A stretch of 64,000 nt of DNA from Flavobacterium sp. 245 (GCF_004362055.1 NZ_SNXB01000015.1:1-64000); one strand, 5' to 3'. Shown: positions 1-8,887, counted from the stretch's first letter. A program made the numbers and translations. The notes: generated by a model from the letters alone, not told the origin.

Positions 1-85
1 CATCCTTTTGCGATACCCTGGACATCTTCCCCATCCTAAAACCCCAAATCGCAAAAGATACAGCGGACAGCCCGGCCCGGAGGGA
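1..85. repeat. Dispersed flavobacterial repeat, partial copy at window edge
   Basis: This stretch contains CATCCTTTTG near its start and GCAAAAGATACAGCGGACAG near 52-71. The same pair of blocks recurs at about 44970-45065 and, more degenerate, at about 56571-56655. The blocks flank a variable centre and their inner parts (CTTTTGC / GCAAAAG) can pair, so the unit may fold into a stem-loop. It continues beyond the window, so its full length is unknown. No coding potential is evident. Confidence 0.5.
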
Positions 86-148
86 AACGCCATAAATATT
101 TTTAAACTTATGATTCTGTACATCAGAATGTTGTTTTGTTGTGCGTCT

Positions 149-1168
149 TTATATTTTTTTACTGTCAACGTCATTAATAAATTGAATTACACCATTCATA
201 AAGACTTTTTGATCATCCCACATCGCTAAGTGACTTCCGTTAGGGCAATATAAATAACGTCCTTTTTGAACTAATTTACTTTGTTCTTCCATAGCTTTTG
301 GATCCATTGTGTCATATTTTGCGCCAATCATAAGTGTTGGGATGGTAATTTCGCGTAGTCTGTTTTTAATATCCCACTTAGATAATCTTCCACTAATACC
401 GAATTCACTTGGGCCTTGCATTAAGGTGTAAATGTCTCCATTTACATGTTTAGTGGCACGATTTAAGCCGTCTGGCCATTCTTTTAATCTACATAAATGT
501 TCTTTATAAAAATTTGGAATTAGCAATTCCATATATCTTGGATTATTAAAATCTTTTTTAGCTTCTAAAGCTCTTATTTCTGTAAGAATTTCGGGTTTCA
601 TCTGCTTTGCTAAAACTTCTTCTGCATATTTTCCATATTCTGGCGCACTTGCCATCATATTAGATATTAATAAGCCTTTCATGTTTTTCTGATATTTTAA
701 AGCATATTCCATAGCTAATATTCCTCCCCAAGAATTTCCTAAAACATAAAAATTATCGCTATCTGCATTTATTGCTTTGCGAACTTGTTCTACTTCGTCA
801 ACAAACCTGTCAGTTGTCCATAAACTGCTGTCTTTTGGCTGATCGCTGTAATAAGAGCCTAATTGATCATATTCGTAAAATTCAAAACCCTCTCTCTGGA
901 AAAACGTTTCAAAACATTCCATGTACTCGTGTGTCATTGCCGGACCACCATGCAACAGAAGTATTTTTATTTTTGGATTGGCCCCAAAGCGTTTTGTCCA
1001 GACTTTAAATTCACCCACTGGTGTTTTTATTGGAATCATTCTCACCCCTGCTGCTTCTACATTATTATCTTTATTATACGTGAAATATTCAGCTAATGCT
1101 GTAGATTGGTTTTCTTTTTTGCATGAAGTTATCATTGCAATTACTAGAAAGAGTGTAATACGACGCAT
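149..1168 (-). CDS. Alpha/beta hydrolase lipoprotein, proline iminopeptidase-like
   Basis: The product is predicted to be a serine hydrolase of the prolyl aminopeptidase-like alpha/beta fold. LLHGGPAMTHEY gives the HGGP oxyanion-hole motif, the nucleophile elbow is GNSWGG, and a late NGSHLAMWD supplies the His. The start was placed at 1168 because MRRITLFLVIAMITSCKK is a good lipoprotein signal with the lipid-bearing Cys at about residue 16. An in-frame ATG 22 codons upstream (1234) would bury that signal. Length (about 339 residues) suits the family. It probably sits in the outer or inner membrane facing the periplasm, releasing N-terminal residues from peptides, but esterase activity on another small substrate cannot be excluded. 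It stands alone, convergent with nothing recognisable to its left and divergent from the methyltransferase to its right. Confidence 0.85.
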   Translation of the reverse strand: MRRITLFLVIAMITSCKKENQSTALAEYFTYNKDNNVEAAGVRMIPIKTPVGEFKVWTKRFGANPKIKILLLHGGPAMTHEYMECFETFFQREGFEFYEYDQLGSYYSDQPKDSSLWTTDRFVDEVEQVRKAINADSDNFYVLGNSWGGILAMEYALKYQKNMKGLLISNMMASAPEYGKYAEEVLAKQMKPEILTEIRALEAKKDFNNPRYMELLIPNFYKEHLCRLKEWPDGLNRATKHVNGDIYTLMQGPSEFGISGRLSKWDIKNRLREITIPTLMIGAKYDTMDPKAMEEQSKLVQKGRYLYCPNGSHLAMWDDQKVFMNGVIQFINDVDSKKI

Positions 1169-1379
1169 ATTTTGAAATTTTATGATTTTTAGTACGAATT
1201 TCTTTTGTCTAAAATACAAATTTAAAATAGACATTTGAAAAATAGATTGTTACATACATTTTGAATGTAATTTTAAGGCTAAAAATTTAGTGTAGATTGG
1301 ATTTTTAGCTAAGAATGTCTATGTTTTTAATTTATTATTTGAATTTTTAAAAGCGATATTTTATTCAATCTTGAATAGT

Positions 1380-1387
1380 TATCTTTG
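1380..1387 (+). promoter_or_regulatory. Bacteroidota -7 box upstream of the DNA methyltransferase
   Basis: TATCTTTG is an exact match to the Bacteroidota -7 consensus TAnnTTTG, about 55 bases before the methyltransferase ATG. No clear -33 TTTG is seen at the expected distance, so this is a moderate call. Confidence 0.45.
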
Positions 1388-1441
1388 TAAAAATGATTAC
1401 GTACAATTAGTGCCGTATACTATAATTAGCGATATATTAAA

Positions 1442-2407
1442 ATGAGCAATAAATTTACTGTTGGAAGTCTATATGCCGGTATTGGAGGGATTTGTTTAGG
1501 ATTTAAAAAATCAGGTTTTGATTTACTTTGGGCAAATGAATATGATAAAAATGCGTGTATAACATATAAAGAAAACTTCAAACATAATTTAATTGAAGGT
1601 GATGTATTGCAACTTAATTTAGATGAAATTCCTAAAATTGATGTCTTGACGGCAGGGTTTCCTTGTCAGCCTTTTTCAGTTGCGGGCTATAGAAAAGGTT
1701 TTAATGATAATAGAGGAAATCACTTTTTTAGAATATTAGATTTTGTGGATACTATGAGGCCTAAAGTTGTATTTCTTGAGAATGTAAAGAATCTTGTTAA
1801 TCACGATCATGGAAATACAATGAAGGTAATTGAGAAATCTTTGCGAGACAGAAAATATTCTTTTCAATATAAAGTTCTGAATACCAAAGATTATGGGAAT
1901 ATTCCGCATAATAGAGAGCGTATTTTTATAGTTGCTTTTGATACATTAGAAATTGAAAATGCAGAAGCTATTTTTGAATTTCCAAAAGAAGATAAGTTGA
2001 CTAAAACGATAAAAGATTTAGTTATTAATGAAAAAGTAGAAGACGATTTTTATTATAAAGAAGATCGCTATATGTTTGATATGCTTCAAAAGGAAATGAC
2101 TTCTGATAAAACGGTTTATCAGTTTAGAAGACAATATGTGAGAGAAAACAAATCGAATGTCTGTCCTACTTTAACTGCTAATATGGGAACTGGAGGTCAC
2201 AATGTTCCTTTGATAAAAACTGATTTTGGTTTTAGAAAACTAACACCTCGAGAATGTTTAAGATTTCAAGGCTTTCCAGACGAATTTAAAATTCCTAAAA
2301 TAGCAAATTCTCATTTGTATAAACAAGCAGGAAATTCTGTAAGTGTGCCAGTTATTGAAGCGGTGTCAAAGAGTATAATGAAGGTTTTGAAATCATCAAA
2401 AAAATAA
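1442..2407 (+). CDS. DNA (cytosine-5-)-methyltransferase, type II R-M
   Basis: The protein transfers a methyl group from S-adenosylmethionine to C5 of cytosine in a specific DNA site. Motif I (AGIGGICLGF, residues 12-21), motif IV with catalytic Cys75 (GFPCQPFS), motif VI (ENV around Glu113), motif VIII (QFRRQYVRENKS region) and motif X (QAGNSVSVPV near the end) are all present in normal order, so it looks intact at 321 residues, a usual size for bacterial Dcm/HhaI-type enzymes. The next two genes run convergently, with only 17 bases between stop codons, and have nuclease-like features, so it is probably the protective half of a restriction-modification system. The block is visibly more AT-rich than the core genes, consistent with transfer. 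The target sequence cannot be read from the protein. Confidence 0.93.
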   Translation: MSNKFTVGSLYAGIGGICLGFKKSGFDLLWANEYDKNACITYKENFKHNLIEGDVLQLNLDEIPKIDVLTAGFPCQPFSVAGYRKGFNDNRGNHFFRILDFVDTMRPKVVFLENVKNLVNHDHGNTMKVIEKSLRDRKYSFQYKVLNTKDYGNIPHNRERIFIVAFDTLEIENAEAIFEFPKEDKLTKTIKDLVINEKVEDDFYYKEDRYMFDMLQKEMTSDKTVYQFRRQYVRENKSNVCPTLTANMGTGGHNVPLIKTDFGFRKLTPRECLRFQGFPDEFKIPKIANSHLYKQAGNSVSVPVIEAVSKSIMKVLKSSKK

Positions 2408-2424
2408 TGTTTTTTCGATTTTTA

Positions 2425-3177
2425 TCAGAGACTTTTTAGAAGTTCATCAATATCTTTCATGTCTCCACATTGTATATAATAGTTTTCGGCATCCATTTTA
2501 GTGTATTCATTTAAAATGGAATTTTGGGGTAATATATTGTTGTTTGCAATAGCTTGTACTAAATTTTCAGTAGTACAATATCCTGCAATATCATAACTCC
2601 AAGTTTGAGCAAAAGTAATTTCTTCAATGTCTGTTTTTGGTATAACATCAGTGTACATTAATCTTTTGCTTCGGAATATTTTTTTGATGTCTGGATTAAT
2701 TCTTACTAGAATAAAATAATCGTATAAATTCGCTGATCCATTATTGAGATTTGGAAGATACTGCCCATTATTTGACCAATCTTTGGTTTCGAGTAACAAT
2801 AGATTAGATTGTGATGCCGCTGATTTTACATTGATTTTTTTATTGTAAATTTCTAAATCCGCATCATCCCAAATTCCTTCGCCATAGATTCCAAAATCCG
2901 GTTCATTGCAAGCGATAGATTTTGACTTAAAAAAATTATAAAGTACAATTTCGGCTAATTTTCCCTGGAAAATATTGCAAAACTTCTCTCCATTTTTTCT
3001 TCCGTATTGGCCTCCAGTTCTAGTTGATCTATGATGACCAATTCCAAAAGACATTTCGTATGCAAAATCTAGAGCATTTTTTAAATCGGCTTCATTAATT
3101 AAAATCCCTTTAAACGGCTTTTTATTGTTGACAAAATAATAATCGCCATTTGGTCTTTTTTGGTAATCTAATTTCAT
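2425..3177 (-). CDS. Putative restriction endonuclease subunit, PD-(D/E)XK-like
   Basis: No family is recognised with certainty. The 250-residue protein has features of a PD-(D/E)XK nuclease core: a helix with GKLAE near residues 71-75 that could supply an acidic residue, then PDFGIYGEGIWDDADLEIY and a following strand INVKSA, in which Lys follows a hydrophobic strand as in the D-x(n)-(E/D)xK signature, although Asn replaces the usual acidic residue before VK. The start ATG overlaps the end of the upstream 302-residue gene by 4 bases (ATGA), indicating translational coupling. Because it faces a cytosine methyltransferase head-on, a role as a restriction enzyme or one subunit of it is the simplest inference. 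It could also be a specificity or accessory protein. Confidence 0.6.
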   Translation of the reverse strand: MKLDYQKRPNGDYYFVNNKKPFKGILINEADLKNALDFAYEMSFGIGHHRSTRTGGQYGRKNGEKFCNIFQGKLAEIVLYNFFKSKSIACNEPDFGIYGEGIWDDADLEIYNKKINVKSAASQSNLLLLETKDWSNNGQYLPNLNNGSANLYDYFILVRINPDIKKIFRSKRLMYTDVIPKTDIEEITFAQTWSYDIAGYCTTENLVQAIANNNILPQNSILNEYTKMDAENYYIQCGDMKDIDELLKSL

Positions 3178-4082
3178 ATTCTTCTGGTTTCGGCAACTTC
3201 TGCTATAATATTCCAGTTTTCTTTGTACTGTTTTAAGGTGTTTAGATTAATGCTGGTGATTTCATGCTCTTCTAAACTATCAACGTAGTGCATAGGAATC
3301 AGGTAGCAAATACCAATTTCTTTATCAACTGCAACATAAATGTCACAATCTGCAGATGTAATTCTTTTTCCTTTATTTGTTATGTGTGTATGATCAATTC
3401 CTTGTCCGCCTCGATCTCTGTCTTTAAAACTTATAGCATTACTGCTTGAAACTCCTTTAATTTGAAGTCGCAGCAATACATTATTAAAGTCGACTACAGC
3501 GTCATATCTACTGGAGCGAACATCAACATTTGAGCAGTTATATCCTGCTAGAATTGCGCGCGCTAGAAATAAAAATTGTGCACTGTCTCCTGCATTAGCG
3601 GTCATTATTCCGGTATTTATATTTAGAAGATTTGTCGGAAATCCGTTTGAGAAAATAAAATCATACTGTTTTTCTAATATTTTTCTTAAAGATGTTTTTG
3701 CATATCCAAATTGATGCTGACTTGAAACGCTTTTTTGAATAAAATTCAAGGAATTATTTATAAATTCTTCTTTATCGATTTCATTAATCAAATTGCTTTG
3801 CAATGCTTCATCATAAAAAGACTGAAGATCTGATTTTGCGATAAAATATTGATCAGCAATTTCGGTTATTTTGGCTTTTACAAAATTTCTTTCAGAAAAA
3901 TCTTTTATAAGTTGATCGTTAAACTCTTGTTCATTTAATCTTGTAATAAAATAGCCTTTTAAGAAAGTTTTTAAATTGGTTATTGAACCAAATAATGTTA
4001 TTCCTTCCTTATTTAAATTAAAATTAGGTTGGTTTATTTCTTTTATATTTCCTTGAATATAAGTTATTTGGCTGTCAGTCAT
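3174..4082 (-). CDS. Putative restriction endonuclease, intron-endonuclease-like PD-(D/E)XK
   Basis: The C-terminal half has GDSAQFLFLARAILAGYN, then SRYDAVVDFNNVLLRLQIKG, a pattern of helix, strand with Asp, and strand ending in QxK. That matches the group I intron endonuclease-like branch of PD-(D/E)XK nucleases, where Gln can stand in for the acidic residue. The N-terminal 150 residues are helical and not recognised; they may bind DNA. It is the first gene of a two-gene unit and its end overlaps the 250-residue partner by 4 bases. Together with the convergent cytosine methyltransferase this looks like a type II restriction-modification system with two nuclease polypeptides. The alternative is one restriction enzyme plus a DNA-repair nuclease of the Vsr kind, though no Vsr motifs are seen. 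Confidence 0.6.
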   Translation of the reverse strand: MTDSQITYIQGNIKEINQPNFNLNKEGITLFGSITNLKTFLKGYFITRLNEQEFNDQLIKDFSERNFVKAKITEIADQYFIAKSDLQSFYDEALQSNLINEIDKEEFINNSLNFIQKSVSSQHQFGYAKTSLRKILEKQYDFIFSNGFPTNLLNINTGIMTANAGDSAQFLFLARAILAGYNCSNVDVRSSRYDAVVDFNNVLLRLQIKGVSSSNAISFKDRDRGGQGIDHTHITNKGKRITSADCDIYVAVDKEIGICYLIPMHYVDSLEEHEITSINLNTLKQYKENWNIIAEVAETRRI

Positions 4083-4272
4083 TCGTAATTAGATTAGATA
4101 GTCATTTAAATAAAATACTACATTAATATTCATATTAAATTCAATGCGAATTTACTTATAAAAAAATAAAGAGCCTGCTAATGCCGTGCTTTATTTGGTA
4201 AATAGGTTTTTCGTTCTTATTTGGAAAATGTTTTTATATTAAATTGCACGGATTATTTTTCGAATAGTAATT

Positions 4273-5022
4273 TTATCCCTGATTGAGAATAGAAATCAAA
4301 TTTTCTCTAATTCCCGTTTTTAAATCTATAACTTCAAATCTCTTTGTTGACGAAAATGAACCAACATCGCTGTCACTATTAATTAAAATCCCCCCAACCA
4401 AAATAATGTACTTACAATTATACTTTGTAGCGGCAATAAGTTCCTGAATACGATTATCTATAGCTTCGTAAATTATTTCTGTTGCTTCATGTAGAGGAAT
4501 TTCGGCATTTAAAATCTTATCTTTTTGATTATAAAGAATTTGTTCAATTGTATTCATTTGATAATCAAGCTCAGTTATATTATCAGGTTTTATGCTATTT
4601 TCTCTTAAGTTGTTTAATGCCACTGTTGCAGCTCCACAGCAAATAGAATTGTTATTTTGCCCAAATCTATTTATTTTGCCAATAATCCCTTCCTTCGAAA
4701 TGCCAATATGAGGCCCATAATATATAAACACCGCACCATCATCAGGTACATGACTCGCAAAAGCAGCCATGCCACTTAGTCCAGTAAATGGAAATCCGTC
4801 TAATCCTCCCATTTTAAAAGGCCCTAAAAACTCCAGAGCTCTTACTGGATATTGAATACTGTTTACATCATCACTGCAAATACTGTCGGCTAATATTATT
4901 TGAGAAGGTTCTAAATCTAATTTCTCTTCTACATAATCAATGATTTTATTTATGTAATCTATTGTAGTTAAAGCGTTAGGATAGTGTTTTCGAACAATTT
5001 GCAGTTTTTCTCTTTTTTTCAT
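4273..5022 (-). CDS. LCIB/LCIC-type beta-carbonic anhydrase-like protein
   Basis: The protein has the signature of the family of limiting-CO2-inducible proteins B/C, a divergent beta-carbonic anhydrase fold: ADSICSDDVN with Cys49 and Asp51, GPFKMGGLDGFPFTG, AFASHVPDDG with His91, YYGPHIGIS, and ICCGAA with Cys128/129. Cys49, His91 and one of the two later Cys residues are candidate zinc ligands. Carbonic anhydrases interconvert CO2 and bicarbonate in the cytoplasm; some LCIB relatives are active and others are not. It reads away from the urease locus, whose product is CO2 plus ammonia, so a functional link is tempting but inferred. No signal peptide is present. The family call rests on several clustered motifs and is fairly firm; activity is not proven. 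Confidence 0.75.
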   Translation of the reverse strand: MKKREKLQIVRKHYPNALTTIDYINKIIDYVEEKLDLEPSQIILADSICSDDVNSIQYPVRALEFLGPFKMGGLDGFPFTGLSGMAAFASHVPDDGAVFIYYGPHIGISKEGIIGKINRFGQNNNSICCGAATVALNNLRENSIKPDNITELDYQMNTIEQILYNQKDKILNAEIPLHEATEIIYEAIDNRIQELIAATKYNCKYIILVGGILINSDSDVGSFSSTKRFEVIDLKTGIRENLISILNQG

Positions 5023-5233
5023 TTATCGAAAAATTAATAAAGTATTTTTTATGAAGGTACGACTTTCTTGTTTTTTAATAAACCCGTTTTTGGGCAAAGG
5101 TTATTACAAAAAAATCAATTAACAGCGAAAATTACAGAAAAGGAATACAAATGGAGTGATTTGTGCAAACGATCAAGTTGGCTTGTTATGTAATTTTGCT
5201 TCATAAGTTTTCAGAAAGAAGGCTTTTTACAGA

Positions 5234-5617
5234 ATGAAACGTTTAGTGTATATCTTAACTTGTTTTTTAACGTTGGTGTTTTTTGCGAAAGCGGAAAGCA
5301 AACCAAAGTCAATTATACACTTTGATCAGTATCAGTTTCAAAGCAAAGATTTATCTATATCTCAAAATGATTTGTCAATTGCTCTTATTGATGCTAATGA
5401 TGATTTCTATGTTGAAAATAATGATGAGGCTGATTTTGGAAAAAATGGTTTTGACCAATATGCTTTTCTGAATTTCGGAGAAGTGATTTTTTCTAATCTA
5501 AACTATCACTCATTTAAACCAGTTGTGTATGGGCAGGACTTTGCTCCATTTTTACATACACCAACTATTCCCCTTTATATTTTATTTCATTCCATGATTA
5601 TTCCTTTTTCGAATTAA
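5234..5617 (+). CDS. Small secreted protein of unknown function
   Basis: This 127-residue protein begins with MKRLVYILTCFLTLVFFAKA, a convincing Sec signal peptide with a likely cleavage after AKA. The mature part is acidic in its centre (DANDDFYVENNDEADFG) and ends with a hydrophobic stretch, PTIPLYILFHSMIIPF, that could anchor it or form a beta strand. No family is recognised. It lies 180 bases upstream of ureA in the same orientation, so it could be a first, separately regulated gene of the urease locus, perhaps a metal-binding periplasmic protein given its Asp/Glu and scattered His, but nothing in the sequence proves this. Confidence 0.6.
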   Translation: MKRLVYILTCFLTLVFFAKAESKPKSIIHFDQYQFQSKDLSISQNDLSIALIDANDDFYVENNDEADFGKNGFDQYAFLNFGEVIFSNLNYHSFKPVVYGQDFAPFLHTPTIPLYILFHSMIIPFSN

Positions 5618-5735
5618 ATCGGGAATTTTAGTTATTGCTTCTTTACAGAAATTTTCAATTTTATAAGGGTCCTTGTGCTCTTTTGAATTCCTTTCACGCA
5701 CTTAAACTCCATTATTTTTTCAATGCTAATATAAA

Positions 5736-5764
5736 TTGGTATTGATCGTGGATTTCTATTTTTC
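5736..5764 (+). promoter_or_regulatory. Candidate promoter of the urease operon
   Basis: A TTG at 5736-5738 and TATTTTTC at 5757-5764 (one mismatch to TAnnTTTG) are separated by 18 bases, the spacing expected for a Bacteroidota sigma-A promoter. Transcription would begin near 5770, leaving a leader of about 28 bases before ureA. Confidence 0.4.
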
Positions 5765-5797
5765 AAAAATTGTTAAACATTTTAAATTCAAAACACT

Positions 5798-6100
5798 ATG
5801 CATCTTACACCAAGAGAAAGTGAGAAATTGCTATTGCATCTTGCCGGCGAATTAGCCGCTAAAAGAAAGGCCAGAGGCCTGAAACTTAATTACCCTGAAA
5901 CGATTGCATACATCAGCAATCATTTACTTGAAGCTGCTCGTGATGGAAAGTCGGTTGCAGAATTAATGAATTACGGCGCCACTCTTTTGACTAGAGAGGA
6001 TGTGATGGATGGTATCGCCGAAATGATTCATGATATTCAAATCGAAGCAACTTTTCCTGACGGTACTAAATTAGTTACAGTTCACAGTCCTATTCGTTAA
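5798..6100 (+). CDS. ureA: Urease gamma subunit
   Basis: UreA is the smallest of the three structural subunits of urease, which hydrolyses urea to ammonia and carbamate in the cytoplasm. The start [20 protein letters not shown], the central [11 protein letters not shown] and AIAYIS-like segment, and [37 protein letters not shown] are textbook UreA. At 100 residues it is full length and not fused to UreB, as is usual outside Helicobacter. It heads the operon ureABC-EFGD, with 18 bases to ureB. Confidence 0.98.
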   Translation: MHLTPRESEKLLLHLAGELAAKRKARGLKLNYPETIAYISNHLLEAARDGKSVAELMNYGATLLTREDVMDGIAEMIHDIQIEATFPDGTKLVTVHSPIR

Positions 6101-6118
6101 ATCAAAAAAACATTATTT

Positions 6119-6487
6119 ATGATTCCAGGAGAATATATTATCAGCAAAGGAGACATTGATTGCAATGTTGGCCGTAAAACAGAAAAAGTAAAAGTGACCA
6201 ATACAGGAGATCGTCCAATTCAAGTTGGATCTCATTGCCATTTTTTTGAGATCAACCGTATGATGAGTTTTGATCGCGGTTTGGCTTTTGGTATGAGACT
6301 TAATATTGCAGCTGGTACTGCTGTTCGTTTTGAACCAGGCGAAGAAAAAGAGGTTGACTTGGTTGCATTTAGTGGTGCAAGACGCGCATTTGGTATCAAC
6401 AATATTGTTAATGGTGATACTACACTTGAAATTAACAAACAACACAGTTTAGCAAAATTGCAATCAGAAAACTTTAAAAACAAATAG
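6119..6487 (+). CDS. ureB: Urease beta subunit
   Basis: UreB packs with UreA and UreC in the (alpha beta gamma)3 urease. The start [13 protein letters not shown], the segment [19 protein letters not shown], and the run [27 protein letters not shown] are diagnostic. The 122 residues are full length, with a normal tail. It lies 18 bases after ureA and 2 bases before ureC, so the three structural genes are almost certainly co-transcribed. Confidence 0.98.
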   Translation: MIPGEYIISKGDIDCNVGRKTEKVKVTNTGDRPIQVGSHCHFFEINRMMSFDRGLAFGMRLNIAAGTAVRFEPGEEKEVDLVAFSGARRAFGINNIVNGDTTLEINKQHSLAKLQSENFKNK

Positions 6488-6489
6488 TC

Positions 6490-8211
6490 ATGAGCTTGAA
6501 AATAAATAAGCTGAAATATGCAAGCATGTATGGTCCTACTAAAGGAGATAAAGTGAGATTGGCCGATACAGATATAATTATTGAGATAGAAAAAGATTTT
6601 ACCGTCTATGGTGATGAAAATAAATTTGGAGGAGGAAAGACTATTCGTGACGGAATGGCTCAATCTAGTACATCCACTCGTGATCAAGGAGTTTTAGATC
6701 TTGTAATTACTAATGCTACTATCATTGATCACTGGGGAATTGTAAAAGCAGACATTGGTATTAAAGACGGCAAGATTGCGGGTATTGGTAAAGCAGGCAA
6801 TCCTGATACAATGGATGGTGTTGATCCAAATATGATTATTGGTGCCAGTACAGAAGCGCATGGTGGAGAAAATTTGATCGTTACTGCCGGAGGAATCGAT
6901 ACGCATATTCACTTTATCAGTCCACAACAAATTGAAACTGCTTTATATAGTGGTGTGACTACAATGATTGGTGGTGGTACAGGACCTGCTGATGGTACAA
7001 ATGCAACAACTATTACTCCAGGTAAATGGTATATTGAAAAAATGTTGCAAGCAGCAGAAGCATTCCCAATGAATCTTGGATTTTTTGGTAAAGGAAATTG
7101 TTCCACCGAAGCACCATTAGATGAGCAGATTGAAGCTGGTGCTTTAGGTTTAAAAATTCACGAAGATTGGGGTGCTTCTCCTGCAGTAATTGATGCATCG
7201 TTGAGAGTTGCTGATAAATATGATGTACAAGTTGCAATTCACACAGATACGCTTAACGAAGCTGGTTTTCTTGAAGATACTATGAATGCGATCAATGGTC
7301 GTGTAATTCACACTTTCCACACAGAAGGTGCAGGTGGTGGTCACGCGCCAGATATTATCAAAGCTGCAATGTATCCAAATGTATTGCCTGCATCAACAAA
7401 TCCTACTCGTCCTTACACTGTTAATACAATCGATGAGCACTTAGATATGTTGATGGTATGTCATCACTTAAGTAAAAATATTCCGGAAGATGTTTCATTT
7501 GCTGATTCTCGTATCCGTCCTGAAACAATTGCAGCCGAAGATATTCTGCATGATATGGGAGTTTTCAGTATCATGAGTTCTGATTCACAAGCAATGGGAC
7601 GTGTTGGTGAAGTTATTACTCGTACTTGGCAAACTGCTGATAAAATGAGAAAACAGCGTGGTGATTTAGCAGAAGATAAAGGAAATGAAAATGACAATTT
7701 CCGTGCAAAACGTTATGTGGCTAAATACACTATCAATCCAGCAATTGCCCACGGTATTTCTCAATATGTAGGATCTATCGAGGTAGGAAAAATGGCTGAT
7801 CTTGTATTATGGAAACCAATGCTTTTTGGTGTAAAACCAGAATTAATTGTTAAAGGAGGTATGATCATCGCAGCACGTATGGGAGATCCAAATGCTTCGA
7901 TTCCAACACCACAGCCTGTTCTTTATCGCAATATGTTTGGTGCTTTTGGTAAAGCATTATCTAAAACGTGTGCAACGTTTGTTTCTCAGGCTTCTCTAAA
8001 AAACAATATTGTAGCCGAATATGGTTTAGAAAAAATGGTATTGCCGGTAGTTGGCTGTAGAAATATCTCAAAGAAAAACTTGATTCATAATGATAAAACA
8101 CCTGAAATCACGGTAAACGCAGAAAATTACGAAGTACGTGTTGATGGAGAAAAAATAATTTGTGAGCCAGCCGAGAATCTTCCAATGGCACAACGTTATT
8201 TCTTATTCTAA
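6490..8211 (+). CDS. ureC: Urease alpha (catalytic) subunit
   Basis: UreC carries the dinuclear nickel site. All expected residues are visible: His139 and His141 (THIHF), the carbamylated Lys222 ([10 protein letters not shown]), His251 (AIHTDTLNE), His277 ([15 protein letters not shown]), His325/326 of the mobile flap (VCHHLS) and Asp365 ([11 protein letters not shown]). Length (573 residues) is normal and the protein ends in MAQRYFLF, as bacterial ureases do. It follows ureB by 2 bases. The Cys usually found on the flap is here VCHH. The set predicts an active enzyme provided the accessory genes downstream load nickel. Confidence 0.99.
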   Translation: MSLKINKLKYASMYGPTKGDKVRLADTDIIIEIEKDFTVYGDENKFGGGKTIRDGMAQSSTSTRDQGVLDLVITNATIIDHWGIVKADIGIKDGKIAGIGKAGNPDTMDGVDPNMIIGASTEAHGGENLIVTAGGIDTHIHFISPQQIETALYSGVTTMIGGGTGPADGTNATTITPGKWYIEKMLQAAEAFPMNLGFFGKGNCSTEAPLDEQIEAGALGLKIHEDWGASPAVIDASLRVADKYDVQVAIHTDTLNEAGFLEDTMNAINGRVIHTFHTEGAGGGHAPDIIKAAMYPNVLPASTNPTRPYTVNTIDEHLDMLMVCHHLSKNIPEDVSFADSRIRPETIAAEDILHDMGVFSIMSSDSQAMGRVGEVITRTWQTADKMRKQRGDLAEDKGNENDNFRAKRYVAKYTINPAIAHGISQYVGSIEVGKMADLVLWKPMLFGVKPELIVKGGMIIAARMGDPNASIPTPQPVLYRNMFGAFGKALSKTCATFVSQASLKNNIVAEYGLEKMVLPVVGCRNISKKNLIHNDKTPEITVNAENYEVRVDGEKIICEPAENLPMAQRYFLF

Positions 8212-8230
8212 AGGATAAAAAAAATTGAAC

Positions 8231-8300
8231 CGGGAGTAATTCGGTGAAAAATCAGAAGAAGGGCTGCGGGATAGATCTGCAGTCACTTCTCTCTGATTAA
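8231..8300 (+). ncRNA. Candidate structured RNA in the ureC-ureE spacer
   Basis: The 178-base gap between ureC and ureE is the longest inside the operon. It can fold into a long hairpin: AATCAG (8249-8254) with CTGATT (8292-8297), GAAG (8257-8260) with CTTC (8285-8288), and CTGC (8263-8266) with GCAG (8278-8281). It is not followed by a T-run, so it is not a simple terminator. The 5' part, GGGAG...TTCGGTGAAAAATC, resembles the GGGA-GGTGAAAATC core of cobalamin riboswitches, but the CCCGC-ACTGT segment that should follow is not clear. It may be a processing or stabilising element, or a metal/cofactor-sensing RNA. Confidence 0.35.
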
Positions 8301-8389
8301 GATTCCAAAATTAAGTGAAGTAAAAAAGAGAACAAGAAAATGATGGATGCAGAAGCGTATAAATATTTTGAGATTTAAAAGAAAAAGAT

Positions 8390-8887
8390 ATGATTATAAA
8401 TGAAGTAGCTGGAAGTCTTAAGCAATTTGATGTAGGAAACCGCACCATAGACTTTCTTGAAATCGAATGGTTTGAAGCAACAAAACGCATTCAAAGAAAA
8501 AAAACTAAAAATGGACAAGAGCTTGCTATTAAATTTTTGAAAGAAGGACAAAGGTTAAAACAAGATGATGTTTTATATGAAGATGATCAAAAAGTAATAG
8601 TAGTTGCTATTATTCCTTGTGATGCTATTGTAGTAAGACCTAAGTCGTTACTTGAAATGGGAAGTGTTTGTTATGAAATTGGGAATAAGCATCTTCCTAT
8701 GTTTATTCAAGATGATGAAGTATTGCTTCCTTTTGAAGAGCCCATTTTTAAATGGCTTTCAGCAAGTGGTTACGAGACAGATAAAATATTTACCCGTTTG
8801 ATCAATATTGTAAACGCAACAGTACAGCCTCATGGATCTTCAGAAAGCAGTTCGCTCTTCTTTAAAATTATGAATATTGCGAAGTAG
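8390..8887 (+). CDS. ureE: Urease accessory nickel chaperone UreE
   Basis: UreE dimerises and hands Ni(II) to the UreG-UreD-UreF complex. The N-terminal peptide-binding domain (residues 1-70, RKKTKNGQELAIKF... LKQDDVLYED) and the metal-binding domain with IGNKHLPMFI, which supplies the conserved interfacial His, are present. The tail lacks the His-rich extension of Klebsiella UreE, having only a single PHGSSES. Length (165 residues) is typical. It follows ureC after an unusual structured gap and precedes ureF by 40 bases. Confidence 0.95.
   Translation: MIINEVAGSLKQFDVGNRTIDFLEIEWFEATKRIQRKKTKNGQELAIKFLKEGQRLKQDDVLYEDDQKVIVVAIIPCDAIVVRPKSLLEMGSVCYEIGNKHLPMFIQDDEVLLPFEEPIFKWLSASGYETDKIFTRLINIVNATVQPHGSSESSSLFFKIMNIAK

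Noticed and set aside
149-1234. Longer start for the alpha/beta hydrolase at 1234
   Set aside because: It would place 22 extra residues before a good lipoprotein signal peptide.
8212-8389. A firm call of cobalamin riboswitch before ureE
   Set aside because: Only the first core resembles one; the CCCGC-ACTGT segment and the closing AGCCAGGAGACC element are missing. Kept only as a structured-RNA candidate.
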